DNA of 64,000 nucleotides from Mortierella alpina (GCA_029449245.1 JANATF010000013.1:496001-560000), one strand, 5' to 3'. Shown: positions 23,164 through 36,259, counted from the stretch's first letter. Numbers and translations are program-made. Notes: generated by a model not told the origin, from the letters alone.

Positions 23164-25562
23164 CTAAACGCGGACAGGAGAGGCAGCCAGGCCGACTAGG
23201 TCAAACAAGATTGGGATCCCGTCTACGGCCAACGCGCCAATGCCTGCATAGACAACCAATTTGGAAACAATGTCGACATCGAACCGGCTTTTAGGCGGGT
23301 GCATCCTTTCGACCCTCAACAGTGCCTCGGCTTCGTCCTCAAAACGACTACCCTCCTTTGAGTGACCATAATTCTGTTGAGCGCCATCATCTCCGCACTC
23401 TGTCGAGCTATTGCTGAGAGCGGACGCGTCCCGTTCATGTTGATGCTGATCGCCCAACAAGGGGCACCTTTCCTCCATAGTGATTTCCTCATGCGTGGCC
23501 GCCTGCCCCTTTCGTGCTCTCAATCCCATAGCAAGTCCCTCTTGCTCCTGCTTCTGAGCTGCCGCTGCCTGAGAAAATTTCTCGTGCACGTCCATGGACG
23601 ATTGCAGTCCCACAATCTCTGCGTTTCCTGACATGCTGGGCAGGTCAATGACCGAAGGCATCTTGCCAATTGGATACGTCGAGAGGGTGTTGTAAGTGCT
23701 GGCAGGAATGAAGTGGGGTCTATAAGGCAGACTGAAGAGCTTGTAGACTGGAGGGAGCAGGACATAGAGCGCTTTCTTGGCCACTAACCGCCAAACAAAC
23801 AGGGTTCCGACGCCAAAGACTAGTCTCAGCACACTCTTGACAACTCCCAAGTCCGTGGTATAGGGGATGGTGGCGGGTACAGGATAGTTGGAAGAATAGG
23901 AGGTCGAAGCAAAGTGGATGCTGGCAGGGATAAGTCCCATAATGACAGCGATGAAGGCCACGCAGTCGTCAAAGCAAGGGCAATCGTCCACTGGATCTGG
24001 AATGATCGAGACCATAAAGATGCCTGCTGCAACCACGAAGACGGGCACCCACCACACAGGGCTCACCATGTAGTATTCAATGGTGTGTCTGAACGTCCAC
24101 TGAACAGCCCAAATGGAGAGTCCAATGAGTGATCCTCCTACACAGTCAGTGATCGAGTGCATGCCACAGTAGAGTCGACCGTAGACGATGGAGACTGCGT
24201 AAACGATAAGTCCCAGAATTGAGAGTTCGCGGGTATATGGGCTCCATGAGGCTGGGTCAGTAGTCAGGAGGTGGCAATAGAGGAAAAGCGCGACAGAAAC
24301 GGCGTTGGTAGAGTGTGAACTGGGGAATCCGTATTCAAGGCAGGTCGACTTTGACCTAGAGAGACGCACGATTGGTGGCGACAATGGACGAGGCAAGCAC
24401 AAGTAGTCCTACATTACAAGGTGGTCAAGGATCTATTAGCGCCTGTTGCGATGGGTAGACACACGCCCTTTACACTTCTGCCGTCACTTGTTCCATGGTC
24501 AATTGCGCTCGTATCGATGGCTGTTGCTGATTCCTATTTCCGTGCATTTGTGTCACTGACTCGCCCACAGCCATTACCGTTCAGCTGTTGCTGCGCACAT
24601 GCTTGCTGAGTGTTGCACAGCGTGGGTTGGCTCTCAAAACAAACAAACAAACAAACGCCAAAAAAAAGGTGCAGGGTTGAATCGTTCCCGTTTCCAGTCA
24701 TACGAAAGAGACAAAGGCTGTCTGTCTCAACTCTGCTGTCCTTTGTGGTCATCCTTGGTACCCTGTCTGATGCAACAACCCTTTTGCTCCCATATCGTGA
24801 TTCCTGATAATATCGGCGCCAAACTCCACTTTGAAAATGGTTACCTTGAAGAATCCGGCCCAATAAACTCCCATCGCTGCAATCAAGGTGAACCTAGCAG
24901 ACAAAGCCCAGAGAGAGAAGGAATGGTCAGCGTCTCAATTGCTTAGTTCATCCACTATCTGTTTGTCAGTTTTGTCCGTTTATCTGCTTGTCTCTTTGTC
25001 GCCTCTCTTTTCAACAATTGGCCATGGATCATGCAAGTGCGGATCAGGGAAATAACAACAAAGCTAGCAAACAAACGACCAGTGCAAACTGTCGCTTCGG
25101 GAAAGGGGGCAGCGCTTACCCGCGAGCAATCTCGGAGAACCCGAACCAGAAGAGGACAGGGAGGGCAATCATGAAAAAAGTATGGTTGCCAGAAAAGGCC
25201 GTTGTCGTAAAGTAAACATCGAGGATTGGGTGCCGTACTTTGAGCTGTAGAGGTTGTTGTTGCAAAACGATGTAGCGTCAGAGGCGTAGCGAGATTTAAC
25301 AGCGCATACCCACTCAAGTGCAAAGAACCACCGTCCACACGGTTGTGCTGTGTCTCCCAAAGCAAAAGCTGCATACCTGCATGGAGTGAAGAATAGGAGT
25401 TTCGCTTCGAATGTACGGCAGGAGAAAACGGCGCAAGGCAGCGCGCAGCGGCGAGAGCTGCGAGTCATAGTAGGCATCCGAGGCGATTCCTGCGGGGATC
25501 TCGATGTCATACTCCTCGTCGAGCCGCACTGTCTTCTCACTAGATGTGGAGCTGGCGACCAT
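23164..25562 (-). CDS. LCB3: Sphingoid-base-phosphate phosphatase (PAP2 family)
   Basis: Four exons (25562-25377, 25244-25120, 24893-24845, 24408-23164) give 534 aa. The PAP2 signature is complete: K-x6-RP (FKDYLCLPRP, split by the last intron), PSSH (about 149-152) and R-x5-H-x3-D (GRLYCGMHSITD). EYGFPSSHST is characteristic of the Lcb3/Ysr3 and SPP1 branch, and about eight membrane segments are visible. The family dephosphorylates long-chain-base phosphates in the ER, controlling the balance of sphingolipid and phosphorylated bases. Compared with yeast (about 405 aa), it has a longer hydrophilic region of about 120 residues before the final membrane segment. The start ATG precedes a Ser-rich acidic N-terminus. 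Confidence 0.93.
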
Positions 25563-26044
25563 GACTGATGTTTGTGAGGGCGGGACCAGCTGGATTCAAA
25601 GGAGCAATGAGTTGCGGGCGGGGGCTTGCAGTATTCCAGCCGTACGCGATGTGTGCAGGTGTGAGGGATGAGTGGTCTTAGAGTGAGGCTTGGGCTGTCA
25701 GAGCTATGAGGGATGGAGTTGGCATCTAAGCGAGGGGGCGGTCAGGAGTGTGGAGAATGCAGAGAGGAGAGAGAGGGAAAGTGCGAAGGAGAGACCCACG
25801 GCAACAGGCGCATAGGGGGGCACGGCCTCGCGAAAGAACGGCGTTCGTCGCCCTCAGAGTCCTCTGGTGGGCGGATTGCGTGAAAACAGTTTGGCCGGTG
25901 CGGACCAGGAAAAAAAAATCTTTCGCCAAAACCCCGCTCCCGCTCCGTCTCATCCGCACTCGTTTGTCGCTGTGCTAAGACTTGTCGTCTGAAAGACATG
26001 TGCGAAGGTGTATTACAATGCAAGGTGTACTGCTATCTGAGTGG
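25563..26044. other. Spacer between phosphatase and reductase genes
   Basis: Both flanking genes are on the minus strand, so this holds the promoter of the phosphatase and the 3' flank of the reductase. It is purine-rich on the plus strand, and no gene is supported. Confidence 0.45.
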
Positions 26045-27315
26045 CTAGCAATCGTCAATGGGGGGTGAGGCCCACTCCATCTTCTCAAAGGGCTGCAGCC
26101 GTGCGCGCACAGCCTTCTCATCCCTGTCCTGGGCATCATCCGGCTTCCCGGACTGGCACTCGGCCCACCAGCGCATGTTCTGGTCTACCTCTTCTGCATT
26201 CGACATCCCCAGCAGCAGTCCGTCGCACCCCTTCCATCTCATCGCAAACTTGACAGCCACCTCAGTCAAATCCTTGCCTCGCTCATGCTTGTCCACAATC
26301 GAAATGCAGTCCTGAACAGCGTCCAACAGACGGGACGGCGCTGGGTGCCATGCTGGTGCGGGGGTGTGAGATCGGAGCAGACCCATCGACACAGGTGAAG
26401 CATTCCACACGGTCTGAATCCCGAGATCCTTAAAGTGGACCACATAATCTTCCAGAAGCGTATTGTGAAGGTTGTAATGACAATACGTCAAGATGATATC
26501 CAGCTTCTGACCAAGTCGCTCGTGCAGAATCGGGATCAAGGCAAGCAAATAGGGCAAGGGGTAACCTGTAGCGACGAACGAAAAAAGAGCGGTCAGCAGG
26601 TGCAGATGCAACCATGTATAGTGCATAGAACGAAGAAAAGAAGCCACATGCAACGTACCACTGATACCCACATACTTGACCTTGCCTTCAGCCTAATGCA
26701 GAAAACAATACAGTCGATTGTCAGTCCCTGCAGATCCCTTGTATAACTGTTGCACGATGATGCCATTTCATGGCAACAAACGACATGAATATGTGCCGTT
26801 GTTTATCCGGCGTTGTATTCCCCTCATCTCCTTACCTTGAGTTGGAAAAGCTCTCCCACGGCCTCGACAGCCTTGTCGACCGACACAAACTCAACATCGT
26901 GCGCATAAACGATGTCAAGGTAGTTAGTGTGCATCCTGCGCATGCTCTCCTGCACGGATTCTCGCACCCGTTCCTTGGAATAGTTAAAGTCAACTTTCTT
27001 GGGCCCATAGCGGCCAACCTTGGTGGAGAGATAGTACTTGGATCTAGGGTGCGTTGCCGAGATGGACAGCAGGGCTTTGCCCAGAACATGTTCAGAGTTG
27101 CCGTAGTATGGGGAGGTGTCAAAGGCATTGATGCCGACATCGATGGCTCGCTTGCAGGCCTCAGCGGGCCAATGAGCCTTTATGGGGTTGTAAAGCTGCG
27201 CAAAGGCAGATGTGCCGTAGATAATGGGCGAGACACCAAGACGATCCTGGGGGACGTCAGGGGGAGCGGGCCGCTGCTGCTGCTGCTGCAGGTGTGAGTT
27301 GTCGGGGACTGTCAT
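26045..27315 (-). CDS. ARA2: Aldo-keto reductase, D-arabinose/L-galactose dehydrogenase type
   Basis: Three exons (27315-26836, 26692-26659, 26565-26045) give 344 aa, a normal AKR length. The 34-nt middle exon supplies the AEGKVKYVGIS strand that is standard in the barrel. Catalytic residues are all present: Asp66 and Tyr71 in FDTSPYYG, Lys99 in STKVGR, His139 in YAHDVEF. GTSAF and the WNASPVSMGLL stretch fit the NAD-dependent D-arabinose dehydrogenase (Ara2) and plant L-galactose dehydrogenase group, which in fungi feeds erythroascorbate synthesis. The N-terminus carries a short Gln run. Substrate assignment is by family resemblance only. Confidence 0.87.
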
Positions 27316-27821
27316 GACTGTGGGCTAATATGGAGAAAGCGCAGTGGTGTGAGGGTATAGAGGTGGAGGTGTGATTTGAAATCAGACAGGCGAGGAAGAG
27401 TGAAGAGGGCAACAAGTAAAGGAAAAGGAGAGGGGAGGGGAGGCGAGCGGTGAAGAGGAGAGAGGAGGTAATGACCCAAGAGTCCATAAAAGCTGATTCC
27501 TTTTTGTGTTTTTTGCGATTTCATTCTGCGCTTCAGGAAAAGACTAGGGCGAAAATGACGGGTTGGGTGGAGTGATTGTCCCGATCGATGATAGGTTGCA
27601 CACACGACAGGCACGTTGTCTGGTCCAAATCAGGAAGGTGTGCCTCGATAAGCCCATTGCTAAATACTTAGAGCGTTATATGTCTAGCTTAGACAAACTG
27701 CCTTCAATGAAGAAGCTCTAGCAACCGAGAAAGAAGTACATGTACCCGCATTCAGCTTGTTAGCGTGTGCTATGAGATAGGGTGAGCATCCTGCTTTGCC
27801 GACCCGGCAACTTGGCGGGCG

Positions 27822-27828
27822 TATAAAA
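27822..27828 (+). promoter_or_regulatory. TATA-like box (distal), amine oxidase
   Basis: TATAAAA lies 174 nt upstream of the amine-oxidase ATG in a GC-rich surround. Confidence 0.4.
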
Positions 27829-27857
27829 TTTTTTCGCCCCTCCTCGGCTTGCGCCCG

Positions 27858-27866
27858 TATATAAAG
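27858..27866 (+). promoter_or_regulatory. TATA box (proximal), amine oxidase
   Basis: TATATAAAG lies 136 nt upstream of the ATG at 28002, flanked by GC-rich sequence. This is the better core-promoter candidate. Confidence 0.5.
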
Positions 27867-28001
27867 GTGCTTCTGCCCGGGCACAAGGAGAGGAGTGAAT
27901 CTCTCGCTTCTTGTCCCACGATTATCTCAATCAGCAAATAACCCCCTCTTCATCACAACCACCACTCTCACTACCCACTCCTCATTGACATCGTCCTTGT
28001 C

Positions 28002-30012
28002 ATGACCGTGCAGAAACAAAACATTCTCATCATTGGCGGAGGAATGGCCGGTTTGGGTGCCGGTAATGTCCGCATAAACAATGACCACTTCGCCCAACAA
28101 TGCAGCAGTCTTGTCCCTCGACTCCAAACTGCCCCAGCCTATAATACAATGTTGACCTATGACACAAACAAAGCACCAAAAAAAAGGGGGTGCGCAAGCA
28201 CACCGAAGCTAATGAAAAACTCTATTTTTCTTTTTTTCCCCACCACAAACTGACATGTTTTAGCCAGAGAACTGTCAAAGCACCCCGACGTTCATGTCAC
28301 CTTGCTTGAGGCTCGAGACCGACTTGGTGGCCGGATTGTCACTCACCGTAACCTGATCTCGCCAGAGATGGAGTCCTCCGGTGTGGTCCCTCCAGGATCC
28401 TCCGAGATCGCGTTCGACTTTGGGGCATCCTGGATCCATGGCGTCGATGAGTCCAACCCGATCATGCGTCTCGTCAAGGCAGGGCGTGTAGAGTACTACC
28501 ACACAGACAGTGACATTGTGTACTTGGACCGAAATCAACAAGGAAAATCTGCGGTGCCGCTACCCACAGAGGAGAGCAATCATTACTGGAGCGTCGTCTG
28601 GGACCTCCTGGACTATGCGCGCGAATATGCAGAACTGAATCGCGAACATATTCCTGAAGATATGTCCTTGAAACAGTGGCTGTTCCAGTACCTTGAGTCT
28701 CGTCAGAGTAAAGATCCCAAGGCTGACAACTATATGAGCGAGCAGGATCAAAAGATCGTGCCGGCGCTGTCCATGTACTGGGCAGACGAAAACGCTATCC
28801 CGGTCGAAAAGGCGTCCATGAAGTTCCTAGATGCAGAGAAAGTCTTTCCTGGAGACCACAGCCTGGTCGTCAATGGGTTCGACCGGATCATTAAGGTCAT
28901 GGCGTGTGAGCTGAAGGGCGTTAGAGTATTGTTGGAGCACATTGTCGACAAGATCGAGTACAATGGTAAGCAGCCAACAACGGGGCATGAAAAGTTGGTA
29001 GCAATCACAACTCCTTTTGTAACCCCACTTTGAAAAACAACCATGTACAGAATCCGAGGTCAGGGTGTCCACGAACCGCGGCGTCTTTATGGCTGACCAG
29101 GTCTTGGTTACGCTTCCACTGGGTGTCCTGAAAGCTCAGTCCAAGACATTGTTCTCCCCTCAGCTCCCAGTCTCGAAGGAGCTTGCGGTCGAGCGGTTGA
29201 GCTTTGGAACCATGTTCAAGATTATCCTCTTCTTCCCGGCGTGCTTCTGGCCTACCAAGGATCACTTTCTCAACTTTCTCCCGACCACGTCTTCCGCTAC
29301 GTTGTCCTCCCCTGCCGACATCAAGCCACATCCCGAGCTGACGGCGCAGTTTAGACTGAATGATCGTCAGATCGAGGCTTTGGCAACCTATATGAGAGAT
29401 TTAGCTAATTACTCTTCCATGGTACAACTCTACCAGAAACCCATCCTCATCGGCTATGCGACCAACCGCGCTGCAGAATTAATGGAGCAGTTGTCGGATG
29501 AGGAGGCCAGGATGGTTTATGTCTGCCATCTGGCCCACTATTTTCCACAACTTATTCCTGAGCAGTATCAGCCCCCACTGGATAAGCATGACAATGCCAA
29601 TGGCGTTGGTCTGGCCGCTCCTAAATCTCTCAGAGGAGAGGCGCTCTGGCCCAAGGTCTCATTCATGTCCAGATGGAACCAGGATCCATTCGCAAGAGGA
29701 TCGTACACAGGCATTCCCATCCACGCTTCGACCAGCGATCTGGAGACCTTTCAGATCCCTATTGGGGCAAGAATGTACTCTGCCTTGAACGAAGATGACG
29801 ATTACGAACACGATACTGGGAACACAAAGAACAACGACGATAGAGACTCTGTTGGATCGCCAGTACTGACATCTGTAGACGACCGAGATTGCGGAAGGGT
29901 GTTCTTTGCAGGAGAGCATACCTCATCGTCGCGATTTGCAAGCATCCATGGAGCCATGATGTCGGGCGAGCGCGAGGCCGCCAAGATGCTTGCCCAGCCG
30001 TGCCACATCTAA
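28002..30012 (+). CDS. FAD-dependent polyamine oxidase-type amine oxidase
   Basis: Three exons (28002-28062, 28264-28965, 29051-30012) give 574 aa. The Rossmann motif ILIIGGGMAGLGAARELS is rebuilt across intron 1 and is followed by LLEARDRLGGRI and FDFGASWIHG. The C-terminal FAD contact FFAGEHTSSSRFASIHGAMMSGE and the substrate-domain RWNQDPFARGSYT are intact. This order matches flavin polyamine/spermine oxidases, which oxidise secondary amines and release H2O2. No C-terminal peroxisomal SKL-type signal is present (ends CHI), and no signal peptide. An LSD1-type histone demethylase is excluded by the lack of SWIRM and tower domains. Exact substrate unknown. Confidence 0.9.
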
Positions 30013-30198
30013 AAATGGTGACACTTTCTTATTTTCCTCTATGGTCTTAATCGTCTATATACCTTCTGTCCAGATACATCAGGATTCTTTTTTTCTCTTA
30101 CTACTTTTTATTACAAGATGCGATGCGATGAAATAAAAAAAAAATGGTATCTGCGAAGATGCGGACGAAAATAATATACAAAATTGTCAGTATGGCTT

Positions 30199-32714
30199 CT
30201 ATGATTGAGAGGCTCTCTTTTTGTCCTTGCTGCCTCCGAGTGATAGTGGTCCCAGCAGGATGGCTCCTGAAAGCTTGCCAAAGCTCCGACGTCCAGACAC
30301 TTTCTTATTGCTTGAAGAGGACTCAGTCCCGTCGCTCGTCAAACTCTTTGATAATTTGATCATGCCCTCTGGCGACAGTGGCGATTTACTATGCCCCGAC
30401 GATGCAATTGTCGGCTGTGCATCATCCGACAAGAGCGCAGAGGCATAGCTCAAAGAAGATGTAATCGATGCTGCGGGCGAAGGCGGAGTGAAGACTGACG
30501 TCGTGGCGGCCGAAAAGATGGAGGGGCGCTTTGCTGCAGACGCCTTGGCAGCTGCAGTGATGGGCGCCGGTGGCTGCAGCAAGGGCTCTGGGCTCCTGGT
30601 CCGTTTCCGATCCATTTCTGCCGAATTCCGTGCACTGGCTGTTGCACTAGTGATGAAAGATTCCGCTGTTGTTGGATCCAGGGATGATCGCGAGGTTTGT
30701 CGTGAGAGAGGACTAGAGTAAAATAACTGGGGCTGTGAATCCTCCTCCTCTGGAGAGGCTCCATCCAGCTGCATAGCAGAGGAGCGTCTTCGAAAGATGC
30801 CCTTCGTCTTGTTCTTAGACTTGATCAACTTGCTGGCTGGTCGTACCACCGTCACCGGCACGGGCGAGTGGTTCAAACAGTAACGGGAAACACTTCCGAG
30901 CAAGAATCCTTTGACTGAGTTGCGACCTCTCGTTCCTACGACCAGCATGGCTGGCTCGTACATTTTGATCTACAAGGGAAAGATGGTATGTTATGTCAAT
31001 TTGCTATTTTCTTTCCTGTTTCAAGTCATGCAAACCCACGGCGCAGGTGTATGACTTAATGCACCTACCAAGTGCTGGATTGAGTCGCGGATGTTGCCAA
31101 CGAGGCACTCAACAACAATGTTGATCTCTTTGGACTTATTCTTTTCTCTGATCATGTCCATGATCTTGAGTGCCTCGGTCCTTGCTGCTCTTTCCTGACC
31201 CTGGAATGAGGGAACGCCAGACTTGGCAACTATTTTGGAGCAAGCGGATGAATTATGGTCAATAGAAGGATTGACAAGTCGGCAAATACCGCCGAGTGTG
31301 TAAATAAAAGGCGAAAACAGGTGTGCGTGGGATCGATGTGCTTGTTATGAGAGCTTGGAGGTGGTGCACTATGCAACAAACAAAGCGCTAGGCTAAAGTG
31401 CCGAACCACTCGCCACCCTGTCCCTCTTGGGCATGAGCCGCATTTGGTACAGTTGTAGTAGTTTGGTCCTAGTGGTCGCCAGATACCACCTGGCCAATTG
31501 ATAATTGGAGCAGAGTGCATCACGAGGAACGGAGAGAGGTCGATGAAACTCAAAATATAATCAATGAAGAATGAACCTACAAGAGTCCCGCAGCTCCATA
31601 GGCACAACACGCAAGGCGACAATCTAAGCGAACAGGTTCAAAGAGGCATAGGGTTGTCAGTCTATCTATTGTGGCCATGCTACGCTCACGGGTGAATGTT
31701 CATGCACGCATGCATGCCCCGCCGGATCGTTCAACCCTGTCCTTTTCAGATGGTTGTCCAACACCCCTTCTTGGCTTCCAAAAGTGGGTCGATCGAAGCT
31801 TGTGGACGCCCCAAAGTGGAAGAAAGACACATGACAGGGGCCGCGGGGCCATTTCAACAAACAACTACCCTTGATACCACTCAAAGCACCTTGACTCCCG
31901 ACGAACAATAGCCCCCTCGGCAATTTGTCCTGAAATTAGCATAATGCGTGTCGCATTCATTTTTAGAGCTTCAGCCCACTGAACTCATTGGACGATAAAA
32001 CAGTGCGATGAGACACCGGCAGGGCGTCAAACCCCGTTCGTCAGCCCAGATGTTGTCAGCACACGGCTCCAGTCTGGTTCCTCAGCCAGCCCCATGCGTA
32101 AAGTGACAAGAAGACGAAGAGACTCCAACCCTGTATGCTGGGCTGGGAGAGGGGATTTGCACGGACAAAGGATAAAATGAACAACACTAGTAGACTGTCC
32201 AATGCCGAAAATCCCTCTTGTTTGTTTCTGCATCCTTTTTGTGTATCCTTACCTCATCGCCATCCTCGACCATATTCTCCATGACCCACTGCAGTGCGTG
32301 GGAAGAGTACTCGTTCAGATCGGTGCCGACCAAGAACGTCCGAGAAGTCTTGGTCCTGTGCCAATGATCGGTTCGAGCCTGAAGCGTGAACACGTATTCA
32401 GCCGTGTCATCACAACCAAAGGTGTCGAACCCAACACGGCCCACGTAGCCATTCTTGGATCGCTGCTTGGGCGGTGCTTCGGTAGGACGGGGCTTTGTGG
32501 TATAGATGTGATCGTCAGAGTTCGAAGCGGTGGAGGTGAGCGAGGTGGTTGTGGAGTTGCTTGGGGAGAGGGAGGAAGGGGGCGAGGGCGGTGGCGAGAA
32601 TACGGCGTTGGAGGAGGTTAACACGGCGGAGGGGAGGGTCGAGGTTGGGGGAGGAGGAGACAGGGTCAAGGAAGGCGTGGTGTTCGCTAGGCTCGGGCTG
32701 TCGTTGAGTGCCAT
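30199..32714 (-). CDS. Universal-stress-protein (UspA) domain protein
   Basis: Four exons (32714-32253, 31623-31581, 31229-31069, 30969-30199) give 478 aa. The UspA fold begins at SRTFLVGTDLNEYSSHALQW, continues through the 43-nt exon (IVALRVVPMELRDS), and ends with the ATP-binding G-x2-G-x9-G-S signature in GTRGRNSVKGFLLGSVS, then PVTVVRP. Ser/Pro/Thr-rich disordered regions flank it: about 110 residues before and 200 after, the latter with basic patches. Such proteins bind nucleotides and are linked to stress or signalling; the role here is unknown. Intron 1 (629 nt) is long for this window. Confidence 0.87.
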
Positions 32715-33594
32715 TGGTTTGAATGAGGACGCTTGTGGACTGGTGTGGACAGGCTAGTAAAGTATGTGCGGGTGTGCAAATGAAAGGATGTCGTTTTGCA
32801 GTTGTGCAAATGTGAAATGTCAATCAGAGTGTTGAGAAGGATTGGAGTCGTAACAAAAGTAAGTGCTCGGACGAGAAGAAGCAGGCGTGCAATAAGTAAA
32901 GTCTATGGGGCGAGAGGAAGTAGAGCAATGGAATGAGAATGTGAAAGGAAAAACGAACGAGAAATAGTCAAAGGTGAGACGCAAAAGAAAAAAAATAGAG
33001 ACCGCAGACACAACAATTGAGCGTGCCAGGACAGGCTGCCCGCTGTTTTATTGCTGGATCGTGTCCCGGAACTGGGTTGATCACCCGCGCTCAAGCTGAA
33101 CTCCACGGCCACCCTTCAATCAGGTCGCAGTGCGCAGAAGGATGTGGCAAAGACGGGGAGGATGAGCGCTCGTTGAGCGGACACCAAACACACTCGAAGG
33201 TACAATGAGGTCAGTGGTGCCACACAGGTCGATATCTCAAGGCTCCTCCTGCGTCTGCCCACACCATTCGCATTTCCCCCACCCTCATCTTCTGTTTGGC
33301 GCACTTTGCCCAGTGCCTGACAGTGATGATGAGCGGTGCTTCTGTTTCCATTTTTGTCCCTTCCACCTCGGATAGTTCTCGACTTTTTGGATTTGGTTTT
33401 GGCGGATTGGCCTTGGCCCGAGTGAGCTTAATGTTGCAGCCAACCTCAACACTCTTTCACGGGCGCTCTTTCAAAGCGGAGCTCAATCGTTTTCGACGGA
33501 AACAGCCAAATACGGACGTTTTTCTTTTGCAGTCCACAATCTTGGCCCACGCCCGCTCCCTGTTGGGCTTGATACTCGATCAATCCTCAGTTGC
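32715..33594. other. Spacer upstream of the stress-domain gene
   Basis: Promoter side of the UspA-domain gene. ORFs here have no recognisable domain. No RNA gene or repeat seen. Confidence 0.4.
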
Positions 33595-34019
33595 TCAACC
33601 GCGATGCAGCTCGTTTGGCAGTGCAGCCCACGCATAGCTGCAATCAATCCTTTTACGGCTCAATTGCTCCCGAAATCATGTATCGTCAATCTTCAATGAT
33701 TCCTTTTCTCCTTGACTTACCCCGTAATGCTCTTGTGATGTTGTTTATTTCTCCGTGAGGGGAGTTGTTGTTCGTTGACCGTTGAGGTGAAAATCATGTA
33801 AACGGCAAAACCAAGGCAGGTCCAAGTGTACCTGAAAGCTCTGCATTTGGGACAAAGAGTGTTGAAAACCAGAACCTCTTCACTGTGCCAATAGAGCAAA
33901 CGAGTTTGAGATGTGTCTGGCTCTTTTTTTCGATTGTTGCACCAGATCTTGAGCTGCCAACTGCAGAGTGACTGTGCTTGAACCACGCCCAGCCACAACA
34001 ACAATTCTACTCTGTACAT
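33595..34019 (-). CDS. Candidate small membrane or secreted protein
   Basis: A two-exon model (34019-33721, 33637-33595) gives 113 aa. The donor is GTAAGT, the acceptor is TTGCAG, the phases agree and a stop follows soon after. The N-terminus (MYRVELLLWLGVVQAQS) could be a signal peptide. A C-x2-C pair (LCPKCRAF) precedes a hydrophobic stretch around FAVYMIF, and the tail is basic. The family is not recognised. It would be divergent from ORC4, with only 108 bp between start codons, so it may instead be a chance ORF in ORC4 upstream sequence. Confidence 0.28.
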
Positions 34020-34127
34020 CGCGTTCGTTTGCCACCATTCCGTCTTCTCATTCGCAGTACCGCACCATCCGGGAGACTCGCACGAACAAGCACCAGCTTC
34101 GTATTCACAACCGAGGAAGTGGATTCC

Positions 34128-36259
34128 ATGGCAACGGAAGAATGTGTGACGCTCGCTAAAAACGCAATCTTAGCGCGTCTAGCGGAGCGATCCCTTCCAC
34201 CAGCCCTTGTGGGCCTGGAGGAACAATACAAGTACGCACGGGACACAAATGCCCCATGACGCCTCTCTGCTGAAATGCTCTTTTTGTTGCTCTGGTGAGG
34301 GCACAAGGCGCTACGCATTCAACTCATACAATCATGTGTCTATCTAGAAAAGTCCTAAGTTTGATGAAACGCACCATAGAAATGGGAGAGAGCAACTCAT
34401 GCCTGATCCTTGGACCAAGAGGCACCGGAAAGACGATGGTAAAACGATGGAAGCGCGATGCTAACGAGCCAAGTGATCGGACATCATGATCTGATGAGAT
34501 ACTAAGTGCTATATAACCAACCCTATCCAGTAGATTGTACGCCAGGCACTGACGGAATTAGAGAAACAGTTTCGGATATCGGACAACGCCATGGAGCAGG
34601 ATGATGGACGCAAGGACTTTATGGTGATTCAGCTAAACGGGATGGTGCAAACGGACGATCGAATGGCTCTGAAGGAAATCATGCGCCAGCTTTCTCGTGA
34701 AGGAGAATCAGATATGGGCGAAACCAATGTGAGAATCCTGTCAGAGTACTTGCGGAGGAAAATAGTCGAGACGAATGACGGTTCTCGCAATAACCGTTCA
34801 ATATTACTTTTAAATGTATCATTCTAGACCACATTCTCGGACTCCCTGCCTTCACTGCTCACGTTTTTGAAGGCTGGCACACGAGAACAATACCCAATCA
34901 TCTTTATTCTTGACGAGTTTGACCTCTTTGCGCAACACACCAAGCAGTCGCTCCTTTACAACTTATTCGACGTTGCTCAGAGTGCAGACTGGCCAATCGC
35001 TGTCATTGGAGTTACATGTCGGATGGTACGATCCTGGTGGGATGGGAAAGATAATGACAGCTGCGGACAATCATGAAACCGTTTCCTAACGTTACTGGGC
35101 TACTTAATCTGCAATTAGGATGCTCTGGAGTTACTGGAGAAACGTGTCAAGTCTCGGTTCTCACATCGCCACTACTACACATTCCCGCCCAGTTCGTACC
35201 ACGACTATGTGGAGGTGTGCCAGAACGCTCTGCTTCTCACAGCCGACGACCTGAACATTCACCTGGAAGATGGCCTCCCTGTGGGAGCAGATCTGGAAGC
35301 CAAGGAGGTCTTTATTAAAGATTTTAACCAACGAGTGAACGTATGTCACAGCAGCGTGAGCGCTGTTGCATGTATCGCACATTCATATGCACCATCGCGC
35401 TAACAGTTTCACCATCACCCGTAGATGCTCTTTGAGGACGGTGGCTTTGCTAAAGTCGTGCAGCGGATATTCGACCTAATGAAGGATGTCCGAGGATTCT
35501 ACCGTCTTTGTGTACGTGCACTGCAGCAGCATGATTCATGCAGAAGGAGAAAAAAGGGGGTGGAGATGAGCAAGAAATGCATTTGAAATTCATGTGCTAA
35601 TCCAGGAAACATCCCTTCTTGTTGTCTGTGTCCAACAGTTCGGACCAGTAGCGGAGTTATCAAAGACAAGCCCCTATCTACTGCCCTCTCAGTTTTACGA
35701 ATCCGGACTTCAGCAGCGAGTCGACAACAAGACGGAGCTCCTGAAGGGCATCTCCCTTCTAGAGCTGTCGCTCCTGATTGCGATCAAGCAATTGGTCGAG
35801 CGAGAGATGACATCGTTCAACTTTGAGATGGTGTACGATGAGTACAAAGACTTTATGGACACAGCCGTTGTCCGTGGATCGTCAACAAGTACTCTCGGGT
35901 TGGGTAGCGGTGGATCCATGGTATCCTCGGACGGGGTCTCCTTACGTCTTTACAAGAAGGCTGTGGCACTAAAGGTAACCAATCCAATGAGCTTTTCCCT
36001 TTTGCATAGGAGCCGCAGTTTGCATCAACAAACTGTTGCAAATCACGTCCACTCACGTTCGTTCTATGGACGATCAATCGTTTAGGCGTTTGAGCACTTG
36101 GCGGAGGCTGAGTTGCTGCGGCCCGCGGATGCCTCTGGCAAGGGTCCGAAGGAGTACCGGATGATGCGGGTGATGCTGGACTCTAGCCAGATCTCGGACG
36201 TGGTCCTCAAGCACCGAGACTGCCCCACGATTATTGCGCGCTGGGCTGCAAGACGATAA
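34128..36259 (+). CDS. ORC4: Origin recognition complex subunit 4
   Basis: Eight exons (34128-34231, 34348-34438, 34534-34728, 34828-35025, 35119-35340, 35425-35511, 35639-35974, 36086-36259) give 468 aa, close to human ORC4 (436). Walker A GPRGTGKT (about 57-64) and Walker [10 protein letters not shown] (about 156-163) are intact. The diagnostic run [13 protein letters not shown], then [17 protein letters not shown], is split by intron 4. The C-terminal winged-helix part is present. ORC4 supplies an arginine finger to ORC1 in the six-subunit origin loader that recruits Cdc6 and MCM. The ATG at 34128 is the first in frame. The third intron uses a GTGAGA donor inside an otherwise open frame, chosen because skipping it matches the family. 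Confidence 0.95.

Larger units (their letters stand above)
27316..28001. promoter_or_regulatory. Divergent promoter of reductase and amine oxidase
   Basis: Shared 5' region of two divergent oxidoreductase genes. It contains two TATA-like boxes for the plus-strand gene, listed separately. No other gene seen. Confidence 0.5.

Noticed and set aside
31624-32252. Separate gene within the long first intron of the stress-domain gene
   Set aside because: No frame has a domain or start; flanking exons join in phase to rebuild the UspA fold.
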